64,000 nt of DNA from Mikania micrantha (GCA_009363875.1 CM018680.1:65941279-66005278); one strand, 5' to 3'. Shown: positions 21,272 to 33,913, numbered from the stretch's first letter. The notes: generated from the sequence alone by a model not told the origin. Numbers and translations: made by a program.

Positions 21272-21970
21272 TCAATCGTCCTCAACAGTGGATTCAGGAT
21301 CGGACTCAGCAACTGGTGCTGGTTCCTCCTCCTCATCCTCGTCCTGTTCCTCATTCTCAACTACCACCAAATCCTCCAAAGCTTCAATCCTGCCCTCCAA
21401 GATCTCGGCTCGGTTCTCTGACTCCTCTAAACGACCAATCATGTTCCACATCTCATCTCGCATGTCATGAACCAGTTGGGCAAGTTCCTCTTGCCTCTCA
21501 ATGGCATCCCATAACTCCTGAGATCTCTGATAGAGCTTCTCCTCTGCTGTATCCACGTCCTCGCGCAACTTGGCGATCTCCTCTGCGTCCGTCCTTTGCC
21601 TCTTAGGCTCAGGAGCGTCCAGTGCTGGTGGTGGATGTGTAGATGGTCCTGCAGCATAGAGTCCCTGGGTATTCACCCATGGTGCCTCCTCCGGATCTTC
21701 ATCCGGGTCCTCAACTGGATCCTCATCGGGATCCTCGTCTGGATCCTCATCAGGATCCTCGTCTGGATCCTCATCAGGATCCTCCTCTGGATCCTCATCA
21801 GGATCCTCCTCTGGGTCTTCCTCCGGATCCTCCTCTGGATCGGAGTCCTCCATGTCATACGGTGGAGGTGATGGAATAGGTGGTGGTGGTGATGATGGTG
21901 GTGCCGGAACCATCGGCTCCTCGTCCTCGGAATCATCAATGATAACATAAGGAACTGATGATGAAGCCAT
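21272..21970 (-). CDS. Extra upstream ORF of the nested element: acidic repeat and coiled-coil protein
   Basis: 232 codons, between the 5' LTR and gag. Residues ~8-18 read YVIIDDSEDEE, matching the pattern of a SUMO-interacting motif (hydrophobic core followed by acidic/Ser residues). Then a Pro-rich stretch (about 22-37), and about 14 units of (P)(E/D)ED at about 43-95 encoded by repeated GGATCC-containing DNA. A short basic patch PKRQR (possible nuclear signal, about 124-128) precedes a heptad-like helical stretch to about 205 (EEIAKLREDVDTAEEKL ...) and an acidic tail. I do not recognise a catalytic domain or named family. The host element has no such ORF (its Gag starts about 170 bases after the LTR). 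Function unknown; a nuclear adaptor role is only inference. Confidence 0.7.
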   Translation of the reverse strand: MASSSVPYVIIDDSEDEEPMVPAPPSSPPPPIPSPPPYDMEDSDPEEDPEEDPEEDPDEDPEEDPDEDPDEDPDEDPDEDPDEDPVEDPDEDPEEAPWVNTQGLYAAGPSTHPPPALDAPEPKRQRTDAEEIAKLREDVDTAEEKLYQRSQELWDAIERQEELAQLVHDMRDEMWNMIGRLEESENRAEILEGRIEALEDLVVVENEEQDEDEEEEPAPVAESDPESTVEDD

Positions 21971-22137
21971 GCCTGTTACATAATATCATATGTAAGTGCA
22001 GTGCCATGGAATACGTAAGCAAATCAATTACATAATGTCATATGTAATTTCTAAGCAGTATGTGTAAACATGTGTGTCTAATGTCTAACAGTCATAGTCT
22101 AGGCCTACAAATGCAAACCTAGTTCGCTATAACCAAT

Positions 22138-22153
22138 GGCTCTGATACCAATC
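22138..22153 (-). other. Primer-binding site of the nested element
   Basis: GGCTCTGATACCAAT on the plus strand immediately left of the LTR start at 22154; read on the minus strand it is ATTGGTATCAGAGCC, complementary to initiator Met tRNA. Confidence 0.93.
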
Positions 22154-25003
22154 TGTCACACCCCCAATTTCAACTAACGGAATCATACCGTTTGGGACCG
22201 TGACAAACCAGGATCTCAGATCATTAGACATAGCGAAGACCTCTATATGAATTTCAAAAACATACGTTGGTCTTTAAAACAAACGTAATAACCAGAGTTT
22301 ACAAAAAGTGCGGAAGCGTTTAAAAACCATAAACAGTTGTAAATCAAACATTACAATTCAAAGTACTAAAATATTCAGATTTAAGTAATCAAAATGAAAG
22401 AAATGCATGAGACTCTATCTTCCTAGTCCATGCCAGCTGTTACGCGCGCCTTAGCGTCCTGAGAAAACATGCAAATCAAGTCAACACAAAGGTTGGTGCA
22501 TAACACAGGTTTTAAGTAATCATAGTGTTCAAAACATCAGTTTGAATAACAAGTTTGTAGATAACATAATCACAATTGCACAGTCATGATAGCTAGTCAT
22601 ATAACTATTTACATACGTGTTCGACACCGAAGCTGACTAGTTGCCATGCTATAGCATGTTTTCGCCTTGCCACTATTGTCTATCACAACAATAGTAAAAA
22701 TGTGTTTGGTCAGTCAAACACCTGCGTAGATCCCATCTACCAGGTGAGGTTTGTCAAACCTAATAGATCTATTTCCAACTACCACGCTTTGCATTACAGC
22801 AAACTAAACGGTTCGAGGTGTGTAAGGACTTTCAAGTTGATATGTTTGGCACATAATGTAAACAGATAACTCATGCAAGTGATATGTATCTAAAATAGTT
22901 TGTTGCACATGTTTTCTCCCCCAAAACAGTTTAAAATAAGAAAGGGGCCGTGTACGCACCTTTGATGATAGTAGAATGATCAAACACGTGTGAACTTGCG
23001 TAGAAATCCTCTACGAAGAATCTGTGATTTAAACAATAACCTATTGTTATTCGAATAATCGTTTTGTGCTTAAAATCACATACGTATCAACATACGTATG
23101 TAAAGTGTGAGAATTAGGCATACGGAAGTACGCGTGTCACTGAAATCGATTAAATAAAATCGTATTTGATTTTATTCAATTAATCGTAATTATACGCGAT
23201 TTCGTGTTCGGACTAAAATATGAATTTTATTATTCTACTGCGTTCGTATTCTCGTTACGGTTCCAACGCAACTTGAACGAACTAAATCGGAGTTCGTATG
23301 TGGAAGTTATGATTAAAACACCAAAATAATCAAAAACATCAAAAATTTGTTTGGGCCGGGACTCGAACCCGCGACCCTCAAGTCCCACACCCACACATCT
23401 AACCATCTCAGCCCGCTAGGGTGTCGCAATGGATATCAGAATTTAAATTCTTTTAAATCCTATTCCAACCTAATTCTTATTCCATAACATAGCCGAAGCA
23501 CTTAACCTCCAAATTGAACCCGATTTCGAATCCGATTTCACCCAACAACACCAGAATATCATTCTAATCACTTAAGAGTTCCTAATGGTGGTTTTAATTT
23601 GATCAGAACACAATCGATGTGTTCAAATTACCCACATAAGTCTCGGTTTTAACCAAACAACTTTAAAATTCGAATTCTTCTAATTCGTTGAAACTAAATG
23701 AAATTATCCTATCACAAACCTTAATCGGAACTATCTGAAGCTAGTTATACTCATTAATTTGATTATTGAACTCATTTGAATGCTAACCCCCAAAACAGTT
23801 TATCACTAAGAACCCTAGGATTGAATTCCATAAATTCGCTATCATCAATCGAAATTGTTGTAAGAATAACCTTGTTCGGCCTTTTCTGAAACTAACCATA
23901 TAGTTTAATTTGAATATGAAATCCATTTAATACAAAATCCCAAAACGTGTTCTATGATAAACCCTAGAACTCGGATTCATATCAATTGATGTTATAAGCC
24001 GAAATTAACACACAGGTTCACTTAATCGGCATGTTTAGAAGGTTTAGGAACGAAAACTTACTTGATTTGATAGCCAATCGAAAGAGATCACTTGTGAGTT
24101 GATGTTCGGCCGCCCCTTGTTCGAACTCTTGATTTCGTGTCTTGTAAAATCAAATTGATGTATGAATAGATCTCTAAGAATGCCGATTATGTTTTCTGTA
24201 ACCTCAATTTGATGGATTAAAGCCGTGTTATATCAATTTGATATATGGGAGTTACGGTTTCGCCTCTTGAACTTGAAAATGATTAAATTCGATCATTATT
24301 GCTTCTAGTAACGTATTATAACTGTTAATAATCATCAATGAGATGATTATTGTTAGTTTTATAACCATTACAACCCTTATTATTACGAGATTCGAATTTC
24401 CCCAATTCGTTTGGCCAAATTTTGACTTTTAAAAGTCAAAATCAATTGCTATTACAACTTATAAACTAATTCTTGGAATTAACACTTACAAATCTGATTT
24501 TTGGCTTAATCTCAACTTCTAAGAATTTTTCTAAATCCATAACATATTGTTTTGATTTACAAAACTACTTTAAAATTCCTAATTATTACTAAATGGCACA
24601 ATTGAACTGATTTCAAACTTGATTTATCCAATTGGGCCCCCATCAAGTTCACTGGGCCTCACAGAATATAACTGGGCCTGCCTTGACCTTCCATGGGCCT
24701 ACTTTGTTCACATTGGGCCTCACTTGCCCCTTATTGGGCCTTACTGGGCCTCTCTTGATTTATTGGGCCTACACTGACTATGTTGAGCCTAATTGATCTT
24801 GTTGAGTCTTCCTTGACCTTATTGGATCTTCTTTGGCTTTACTGGACCTTCTTTGGCTTTGTTGGGCCTTTACTGGTATTATTGGGTCTTGATTGGCCTT
24901 ATTGGGCCTTGATTGTCCTTGTTGGGCCTTGATTGTCCTTGTTGGGCCTGTGATAGCACCAACTCCCGTTAACAGAGTTAGTGTGAAAAGTCGGATTGTC
25001 ACA
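22154..25003 (-). repeat. 5' LTR of the nested element (2850 bp)
   Basis: Pairs with 13053-15904. It contains the same tRNA-like segment (23353-23419), TGGGCC array (about 24630-24950) and conserved splice-acceptor-like motif (about 22457-22500). Followed by the GATTA duplication at 25004. Confidence 0.94.
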
Positions 25004-25008
25004 GATTA

Positions 25009-26567
25009 AGTACCATCCGGGCAAGGCAAACGTTGTTGCTGATGCCTTGAGCCGGAAGGAACGGGTTAAACCCTTGCGCGTCAGAGCAATGGGAGTGACT
25101 GTGCAGACAAGTTTACACGATCACATTAGGCAATCACAACAGGAAGCAATTGAACGAGGAAACTTGAAGAAAGACTTAGATTGCGGTGTGGAGAAACATT
25201 TGGAAACAAAACCCGATGGACTTGTTTACTTCAAGGATCGTATCTGGATTCCTGCAGTAGATGAGTTAAGGAAACTTATTTTTGATGAAGCACACAAGAC
25301 CAAGTACTCTGTGCATCCCGGTGCTGATAAAATGTACCAAGACTTACGTGCATTCTATTGGTGGCCGGGTATGAAGAAAGACATCGCTGAGTATGTTGGT
25401 AGATGCCTTACGTGTGCTAAAGTGAAGGCGGAACACCAGAAACCATCTGGTTTGCTGGAACAGCCTGAAATACCACTATGGAAGTGGGAACAGATAGCTA
25501 TGGACTTTGTTACCAAGCTACCCCGCACTTCCAGTGGACATGATACCATTTGGGTTATCGTTGATCGATTAACCAAGTCTGCTCATTTCTTGCCAATGCG
25601 AGAAACTTACACGATGGATAAACTAGCGAAGCTTTACATCGACGAGATAGTGGTACGCCATGGTGTGCCATTGTCTATCATTTCAGATCGTGATAGCAGA
25701 TTTACATCAAGGTTCTGGCAATCATTGCAGAGATCTCTAGGGACGCAATTAAACTTGAGTACAGCTTATCATCCACAAACGGATGGTCAAAGCGAACGTA
25801 CTATCCAAACCCTGGAGGATATGTTAAGAACTTGTGTTCTAGACTTTGGTGGTAATTGGGATTCTCATTTACCACTAATTGAATTCTCTTACAACAACAG
25901 TTATCACAGCAGCATCGGTTGTGCCCCATTCGAGGCTCTTTATGGTCGCAAATGTCGGTCACCGATCTGTTGGTCGGAAGTGGGAGATAATCGTATCACT
26001 GGGCCAGAACTTATTCAAGAAACTACAGACAAGATTGCTCAGATACAGCAAAGACTACAAGCAACACGAAGTAGACAAAAGAGTTATGCTGATAAACGGC
26101 GTAAGCCGTTGGAATTCCAAGTGGGAGACCGTGTCATGTTGAAGGTTTCCCCATGGAAGGGCGTAGTTCGATTCGCAAAGAAAGGCAAACTAACACCACG
26201 ATACGTAGGACCGTTCGAAATCATCGAACGTATTGGTCCTGTAGCATACAGATTGAACTTACCGGATGAACTTAGTGGTGTACATGACGTGTTTCATGTT
26301 TCAAACCTGAAGAAATGCCTTGCTGATGAAACACTTATCATACCAGTTGAAGAAATTCAATTGGATGAACACTTACGTTTTGTTGAGGAACCGTTGGAAA
26401 TCATGGACCGTAAAGTCAAACAATTGAGACGAAGTCGAATTCCTATCGTTAAAGTTCGTTGGAACTCAAAGCGCGGACCCGAGTTTACTTGGGAACGTGA
26501 AGATCACATGAGAAACAAGTATCCCCAACTCTTCGCCGAGGAAGTCGTACCGAATAACGAGTCTTAA
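25009..26567 (+). CDS. Host element Pol, last part (integrase with chromodomain)
   Basis: Continuation of the frame broken at 13052; the split Lys codon is completed by 25009-25010. It starts YHPGKANVVADALSRK (RNase H/integrase linker), then has the HHCC zinc domain (DEAHKTKYSVH ... CLTCAKVK) and an integrase DD35E core with D at 25503, D at 25686 and E at 25794 (HPQTDGQSERT context). The GPFEIIERIGPVAYRL C-terminal domain and a chromodomain (about 26390-26540, PIVKVRWNSKRGPEFTWE) follow. Chromodomains of this class direct insertion toward heterochromatin. The TAA stop at 26565 overlaps a 19-bp palindrome. No stops or frameshifts are seen. Confidence 0.93.
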
Positions 26568-26584
26568 ATTTCGGGACGAAATTT
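26566..26584 (+). promoter_or_regulatory. Palindrome AAATTTCGGGACGAAATTT overlapping the pol stop
   Basis: A near-perfect inverted repeat of AAATTTCG around GGA begins within the TAA stop codon. The same 19 bases occur at the pol stop of the nested element (16449-16467, minus strand). It can form an 8-bp stem with a 3-base loop. Confidence 0.7.
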
Positions 26585-26590
26585 CTCTAT

Positions 26591-26601
26591 AAAGGGGAGA
26601 C
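26591..26601 (+). other. Polypurine tract of the host element
   Basis: AAAGGGGAGA followed by C and then the 3' LTR start TGTAACATC at 26602. Position and composition fit the plus-strand primer for reverse transcription. Confidence 0.85.
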
Positions 26602-29600
26602 TGTAACATCAGTGCCGGACGCGTGCCGGAACAGTGATCGTAACAGTAAACATGTACAGTGATTCAGGTACACATTTCGTTAAACTATGTTTAGACTAAT
26701 TATACATTTGATTTTCATGAAACTATTAAACGATTGTCTGAATCTGACTGAAACCTTAGGGTTTAACAGTCAGAAAACATGTCAGACAACACAGTGTTGA
26801 AACACGAATACATGATGTGATATTAGTTGTATAAACGTATGTGAGGTTTAACAAAACAAAACCTTAACAGTTGTCGTTTCAGAATGCTAAACCGACGTGT
26901 TATTCGTATAGGTGACGATCTGTACGAATAATTCTGACAGTTTAACGTCCTGAAATCATGACTTGACAGTAGAAAACAAGAATCAGAAAGCCAAACCATC
27001 GACGTGTTCGTTCGAATGACGATTCGAACGAATACGCGCGATGGTGACGCAATCTGATTAAACGATTACGAAAACGAATAACGATACGAACGATCATAAT
27101 TTCAAAGAAATATTATATTTCTTATTTTACAATTTTGAAACTCATCATGAAATAATTTTACTTTAACTATCTTAATTTAAATCGTGAACAAATTATCTAA
27201 ACGCGAAAAATTTAACGAAACGCGTAAACTATTAAAAAATTCGATATTTATTTATACGTAACGATATTTAATATAATTCCTAGTAATATTTATAATTTAG
27301 TCATCCTAAAATATTCACTTTGTTTTATTTTACGAAAGAGCCGCGTAACGTGTCGGATACGCGACGAGATTACGAACCGAGCAACCGAAACGAACCCGAA
27401 CCACCTCGGGGTATATAAACCTTTGATGAGTGCATTTATTTCATTTTCACAAAATCCTTTCTCTCTCTAGCCATCAAAACCGTTCACCTCTCTCCTCACC
27501 ACCAAAAATCACCATCTTTGATCTTTGAAGCTCCATAACTAGCTCATTTCTCCACCAATTTGCGTGATTCTTGAACCCACACGAAGCCATTGACGAGATC
27601 TACACGAAAGTACAACTCATCTGAAGATCTAGCCACGAAAACTTGAGGTATGAGGCGTTAAAGTAACTGAAAAATAGGGTTTTCAGCATAGTTATTATGT
27701 TGTTCGAACCACACATCTAGCTGGTTAACTTTTACGGTTTTGAACCTCAAGCCCATGAGAAACATTAGTAGCATAGCCATATGACAACCTTATCACCACC
27801 CATGGTCGATGAAGATGATGAGGTGTAAACAGTTCGCGAGAAACGAACCTGCGTGCAACAGCTCTCATCCATGGCGAACCATTGTTCTACTGACGAACCT
27901 TTCATGCTGGACAACGAACCCTTGCTTCGTAGATCATCTTCAGCCGAACTCTCCCACAGGTCACGAACCATAGGACCAGAAGCCACGAGCCATGGCGAAC
28001 CCATGGTGGCCGAACCCTTGAGCTGCGAACCCTACCCTCTGCACGAACCCAGCCACACCTTTTCATCTACGAACCCTATAACTCCGGCGAACCCTTCCTT
28101 AGTCGCCGAGCTTCACATGCACAGCTACGAACCCTCTTTAGCCGAGCCTTTGGAGGGTAACGAACCCTTGTGTTATCCTCAGTTTGATAAACGAACCTTG
28201 GCACTAAAATCCCAGAAGGTTCGCTGCCAAAGGGAACCGATCTTGACCATTTTCCAGTCGAGGTGGATCCCGGCCATCTCATATCACTCGGCTAATGGGC
28301 TTAAACAACTAACACTTATAATTGGCCCATTAATCTGCCTTCAAGTCCAACACCCATACCTTCGGCCCAGAAATCATTGATAACCGGCCCATGTGTTTAG
28401 CCACGTAATCTTTAATCGGTTCACTTACATACACTCGGCTTATGTTGATTGATATGGCCAAGTCCATACACATGACCAAGGCCCAAGGACAAATATCTAG
28501 GCCCAACCGAAGGCATTTGATCCTATGGGCTTAATGCGGCCCAAAACTCAGTCGAAAGCCACGAGGCCCAATCAACAACCCATTCGGCCCATGTTGGCCC
28601 AATAGGCCCATGGTCTCACCATTCGGCCCGAGATCTCTGATTTGGCCCAAAGTGAATTAGGCCCACAAGTGTTAGACTAGAGTGAGTAATTGGACTAATA
28701 AATCTTAGTTCAATTGACTTGGAATTATCAATATAAACAATTAGTAACATGATATTGTTTTGAAATTAATGAATTCCTTAAAGTCTAAGACATGGTTTCT
28801 TAAAAAAAAAAAAAAATAAAATACTTGCAAATGCAAATAAGGATCAAATCAAATGATCAAGAAGGTTAGTATTAAACTAAATGGGGTTAAGTGACCTTAA
28901 CCTCTATACCGAGAGACTTAGGGCCGAATGAAGACCGAGACTCCAAAGTGTTAACCTACTTTAGGCTAACATCCTCACAAGCACAAGTATATACAACGCA
29001 TACTTATAAAATACTACATCATGAAATCAATACAGGAACGTGAACATCATATCAAGTGCAAACAAAGAGAGCGTGCATTCCTATTCTATTTAGTCAAGTA
29101 CTTCGGACCTAAAGTGAGTTCATTGTCCCCTTTCAAACTTTTTGTTTTAAATTCGGGACTGAGAAGCATGTTAAACATTTTTATCAAAATGTTATTTAAT
29201 GCTTTAAACATAAACATGATTGCTTATGATGGAAACCTTTATTTTAAGCTTGATGCTTAAAATCAATTGTTGATTACTTGATACGATTACATGATTCTTG
29301 ATACAATTACATGAGACTTGATTCAAATACATGAGACATGATACAAATACATGATACTTGATTCAATTACATGCGATGTGATTCAATTACATGAGACATG
29401 ATACAAATACATGATACTGGATACGATTACATGATACTTGATACAATTACATGAGACTTGATTCAATTACATGAGATGTGATTCAATTACATGAGACATG
29501 ATACAAATACATGATACTTGATTCAATTACATGTGACTTGATACTATTACATGCTACTAGGCCATCATACATGTATCTAACCATAGACTACGTAATTGCT

Positions 29601-30823
29601 GAACGTCTGGTATTCCAGAGCTTGTACCTATGGGGTGAGATACATGTAATAACATAAACGTAATGATACTCAGCTATTACCTGGTTATAAGTGACATGTA
29701 ATTGCTGAACGTCTGGTATTCCAGAGCTTTTGTCAGCTTATATGAGGTATGTAAAGGCTAAACATGAAAGTATCGATTCTAAGCTATTACCTGGTTATAA
29801 GGGACACGTAATTGCTGAACGTCTGGTATTCCAGAGCTTGTGTCGGCTTATATGAGGTATGTAAAGGCTAAACATAAACGTAACGTTACGGAGCTATTAC
29901 CTGGTTATAAGGGACATGTAATTGCTGAACGTCTGGTATTCCAGAGCTTTTGTCGTCTTATAAGAGGTATGTAAAGGCTAAACATGAACTTGTTGAATGC
30001 TAAGCTGTTATCTATATAAGAGACATGTAATTGCTAAACTTCTGGTATTCCAGAGCTTTTGTCTGCTTATAGGAGATATGTAATTGCTAACCTATGTGTG
30101 TGTGAATCTATGATGCTTGATAAACATGATGAGAAACTAACACGTACGAATACATTAGACATGAAAACATTGAAACAGATAACAAAGGCTTTGATGAGGA
30201 TTGAGTTGTTTGGTAGGTAAAATGCTTAATTATTATTAACAACAATGTCATATCCGGGTTAGTATGTGGTGGGATGTTGGCTAGGGCTTGTTCCCTTACA
30301 TATGCCCTATATATAAGCATACCGACTTGGATATTACAAGTGGAGTTAATGAGGTTAAGGTTTTACCGAAGGAGGTTTGTGAAACTATTTTTAAACTTAT
30401 AAACTATATGAACTCACCAACCGTTGTGTTGACTTGATCTTTTTACATGTTTTCTCAGGTGAAGGACAGGTTTAAGCATAAGCTCTTGGATTTACATACT
30501 AGGCTGCCCAGATAGAGGACCTAGTAGACTTTTGGAAGAAGCACATATTTTGTTGATGATACACATTACTTTTGATATCTTGTATATATACAAGATATAA
30601 ACATTTTTCTTCTGATTAGGTTTACTGAGTTAAATTGCAGAACATTGCTATTGTAATTTAACTTTGTAATCCTATATATCATTTGATTGTGCTTTAGATA
30701 TTCTTAAACATTGATGCTATGTAAACAATCTGATCATCATGATTATCATCCGCGATATCACGCCCCGGGAACCTTCCGCCCGGCGGGGACTCCGATCCAA
30801 CCCCGCCGGCTCGGGGTGTGACA
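26602..30823 (+). repeat. 3' LTR of the host element (4222 bp)
   Basis: Same length as the 5' LTR and, by eye, identical except at 29000 (A) and 29704 (G). Ends GGTGTGACA, then TAAAA at 30824-30828. It carries the same internal arrays at +21026 bp. Confidence 0.95.
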
Positions 30824-30828
30824 TAAAA

Positions 30829-31760
30829 GGTTTGAAATTCTTTTGAGTGATCATTATTTTTGGTTAAACATAAAGTTGTTTAAATTTTTATTTACATATG
30901 TCAACATAAGAATTTAAACATTTTCAAACATCATTACAATTTCTCATAAATCATTTTTAATTTTGAGATATTAATTATTCAACACAAATTGAACCCGTCG
31001 ATCCATTTAGACTTTAGAGAATCCATAGAAAACCATATTTATGTTGACAAATGCCTAATGAATTACTTAGGTGGACTTTAAATTTGTTGGACACATTTGA
31101 GCTTTATTTGACAGTCATTGCAAATGCTAGCTCACACATCGAGATGAGTCTTCATAGCCCCTCTTTTACTATTTTTGTTTTACGGGTGAAACATGCAACT
31201 TATTTATTACATTTACATGTGAACTTAGCTAATGGCCTTATAGTTAGTAAACTTTAGCTAAGAATAGGCAATGATCACATTCGTTCTAGTGACTATGATA
31301 GATATATTGGATTGACCATCCCACCAATGTTTGATTTACCCTTTTGGGTAAGCCCGTGGTGATAGTTTGCTATTTAAGCATTTTAGTAATGCTAAACATA
31401 GGTCAAACATCATTTGTTAACATTGATGATCTGCTTTACTTGCTAGTTCATTCTTGACTATGTTCATTATGCTTAGAGTTCACATAAGACATTATTTATA
31501 ACATTTTTATTGAACCTTTTGGTGTGAGTGTTTAAAACCTATGAAACTCACCAACTCTTTGAGTTGACACTTGATTTTAACATGTTTCAGGTGGAAATGG
31601 AAACTAGCATTGATATGGAATTGGATTTAGTTTATTTGTTTAGATTATGTATTTGAATTTGAAATTGAAACGATGTAATTGCTATCCATATATGAAAATA
31701 AATACTAATTCATTTCTTAAACTTTATTTTGTGATTGCTATCCATATATAATTAACTACA
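30829..31760 (+). mobile_element. Probable diverged LTR 3' fragment flanking the host element
   Basis: Contains ACTCACCAACTCTTTGAG, TTGACACTTGATTTTAAC and ATGTTTCAGG in succession (31546-31592), the motif shared with the LTR 3' regions of the host, nested and solo LTRs. No LTR terminus or coding domain could be fixed. The host element therefore seems to have landed in or next to an older LTR relic; its relation to 4371-5575 is unclear. Confidence 0.4.
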
Positions 31761-33060
31761 CTAAGAACTTTAAGAGGCTCTTTCTAGCTAAACTTTGATT
31801 TGCATTCAAAGTTTAGCTTGAAACAAATATAAAATAAGGAACTAAAGAAGTCAACATTGATTCTTATTATTGTCTTTGACACACACACTAGGTTAAAATC
31901 TCATGTATTACACGGGTTGAAAAAATAATATGTTATATATACATATCTATCAACATAAAGCTATGTAATTAAAAAACACATACATTGCAAAGTTCAACTA
32001 AAGTCATGTTTTACACATTTTGAATAAAATAAAAAATAAGTTGTTAATACATAAAGTCATCAAAATATGTTTATGATATTCGACGTAATAATTATAAATT
32101 ATCTTATAATTTTAAATTCTTTTCAAGAATGTGTTGATATATTTATGTAATGTAATTCATAAATAAATTAATTAAAGTGTATTTATTCTTTTTTTAACAC
32201 ACTTAAATTAACTTTAACTAATATTTATATTAATACATATAACTTGGAATTTTAAAAATTACTTACTTTTTATTATTTCAATATAATATATTTTTATCAT
32301 TCAAATTATCCAATCATATTAAATTTTTGAAATTTTTAAAGACAATTATAGACAACAATTAGTATCATTATTGTTTTATTTGTAAATAATTTTATAAATG
32401 TAGTTTGAATTTGAATATACTTAAAGACCTAAATAGAAGTTTTTAAATAAAAGTATAAGTTTCCTTAAAAACATCCTAATTAATTTCAATTTAAATATAA
32501 TTAATTAATAACATATTAATTATTATACATTTATATGTATTATAATTCATTATCCTTAATTCCTAAATCCTAATTCCTCACTAAATAATAAATTTAGATA
32601 ATTAAATATGATTGAGAAGCGAGAAAACCAAAATATAAGTGGTCCAATATTAATTGTGACAAGTGTCTCCAATTATTTTTATTTATTAATATAGATAAAT
32701 AGATGATAGTGTTCAAATAAAAACTCTTCAATACAATAATAACCTATTTAATATCATCTAATTGTCAATTTAAAAGTCAAGTGCTTAAAATCGTGACACG
32801 TGTCATTAATTATTTTTGTCATTATTTAATTTTTGATATGAAAGAACATTTAAAGCATTTTGTATCATTTCAAAAAGATACATTTAATCTAATTGTGACA
32901 TGTGTTATCATATAATATACATTAATCAATCTATTTTTATTCAAAGTTTGTCTCATCTTTTTGTACAATCATAACTTTTTATAGTATATAGTTTTTATAA
33001 AACTAGCACCATTAAGTTCGTCTTATTTTTTCTTCAATTCCGTTTTAGTCTTGACTACAC
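31761..33060. other. AT-rich intergenic DNA, no gene seen
   Basis: Strongly AT-rich with many short ATTAATT/TTATTAAT runs. No coding signature, no clear target duplication and no convincing tandem array. Confidence 0.6.
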
Positions 33061-33064
33061 TAAT

Positions 33065-33530
33065 TTTGAATTTTTTCTGATAACAGTAAATTGCATCAAT
33101 GTAATTAAATAAATGATACAATGTAACCCGCATTTTACTTTATAGCAATGTAAACCAAAATTTGTTACAAATTTCAAACAAACGTAATTTTTAGTTGATT
33201 TTGAACTCAAAATTTAGGATTTACATCAATGTAACAAGCATAAACATAATATATTATTTTGACCTTTTTTTTGAAAACCGTAAATTTCATCATTATAGTT
33301 AAATTAATGACATAAGGTGAGACAAACACAAATGTTACATCACTATAATCAAATAAATGATACAACTTAACACATTTTACTTTATAGCAATGTAAACCAA
33401 AACTCATTACAACTCGTTACAAATTTAAGACAAATATAATTTTTAGTTAATATTGAACTCAAAATTTAGGGTTTATATCATATTAATGTAGCAAGAATAA
33501 AACATAACACATTAATTTGATTTTTTCTGA
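33065..33530 (+). repeat. Two diverged ~230-bp tandem units
   Basis: Unit 1 (about 33075-33265) and unit 2 (about 33285-33525) share in order AATAAATGATACAA, ACTTTATAGCAATGTAAACC, GTTACAAATTT, TAATTTTTAGTTRATWTTGA and CTCAAAATTTAGG. Non-coding. Confidence 0.7.
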
Positions 33531-33554
33531 CATCAATATATATTTTTATACATT

Positions 33555-33913
33555 CCATTGTTAGCTCACCTTAATTGTGGTAACCCAAATAACTCCGACA
33601 TGATCAAATAAAATATTTGGGTTTTTTATAACATTTATTATACATATACAAAACTATGTTCTTTTATGTGTATGTGCTAATTCACATGCATTTAGGATTT
33701 AAAATAAATGTAAGCTTACATTACACTACCAACATTTATTTAACGTTATGACAACTTACACTTGTGTAAGATCTTAAACGAAAATGAATTTTACCAAACA
33801 TATAGAAGAACATAGTCTTTTATGTATATAGTAAAGATGATAAAAAAAAAGATTTGGATTGATCTAGATAAGTTAGTTGGGTTACCATAATTAAGGAGAG
33901 TTATTATTTGATC

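Larger units (their letters stand above)
13053..25003 (-). mobile_element. Complete Ty3/gypsy chromovirus inserted antisense in the host pol gene (nested element)
   Basis: 11,951 bp. LTRs are 13053-15904 (3', 2852 bp) and 22154-25003 (5', 2850 bp), both TGTCACACCCC ... GGATTGTCACA on the plus strand. The target duplication is GATTA (13048-13052 and 25004-25008). Minus-strand order: 5' LTR, initiator-Met primer site, extra ORF (21970-21272), gag (21023-19842), pol (20001-16465), a 560-bp 3' non-coding block, 3' LTR. Comparing LTRs by eye gave about 11 substitutions and 4 one-base indels. Coding capacity is nearly complete but a one-base deletion separates gag from pol. Tekay/Del-type integrase with chromodomain. 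Confidence 0.95.
5576..30823 (+). mobile_element. Complete Ty3/gypsy chromovirus (Tekay/Del-like), 25.2 kb, containing a nested element (host element)
   Basis: Two 4222-bp LTRs (5576-9797 and 26602-30823), both TG...CA, flanked by the 5-bp target duplication TAAAA (5571-5575 and 30824-30828). An initiator-Met tRNA primer-binding site follows the 5' LTR and a purine tract (AAAGGGGAGA) precedes the 3' LTR. The internal region encodes Gag-PR-RT-RNaseH-INT with a C-terminal chromodomain in one frame, interrupted only by the antisense nested element (13053-25003). By-eye comparison of the LTRs at a constant offset of 21026 bp found two differences, 7974 (G, versus A at 29000) and 8678 (A, versus G at 29704), and no indels. 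This indicates either a very recent insertion or homogenised LTRs. Without the nested element and its duplicated GATTA it would be about 13.3 kb. The Tekay/Del assignment rests on the integrase-chromodomain style. Confidence 0.95.

Noticed and set aside
21288..21948. Plus-strand and other-frame open frames over the acidic-repeat ORF
   Set aside because: They are shadows of the GGATCC-rich codon repeat; only the minus-strand frame starting at 21970 has a sensible start, domain order and position before gag.
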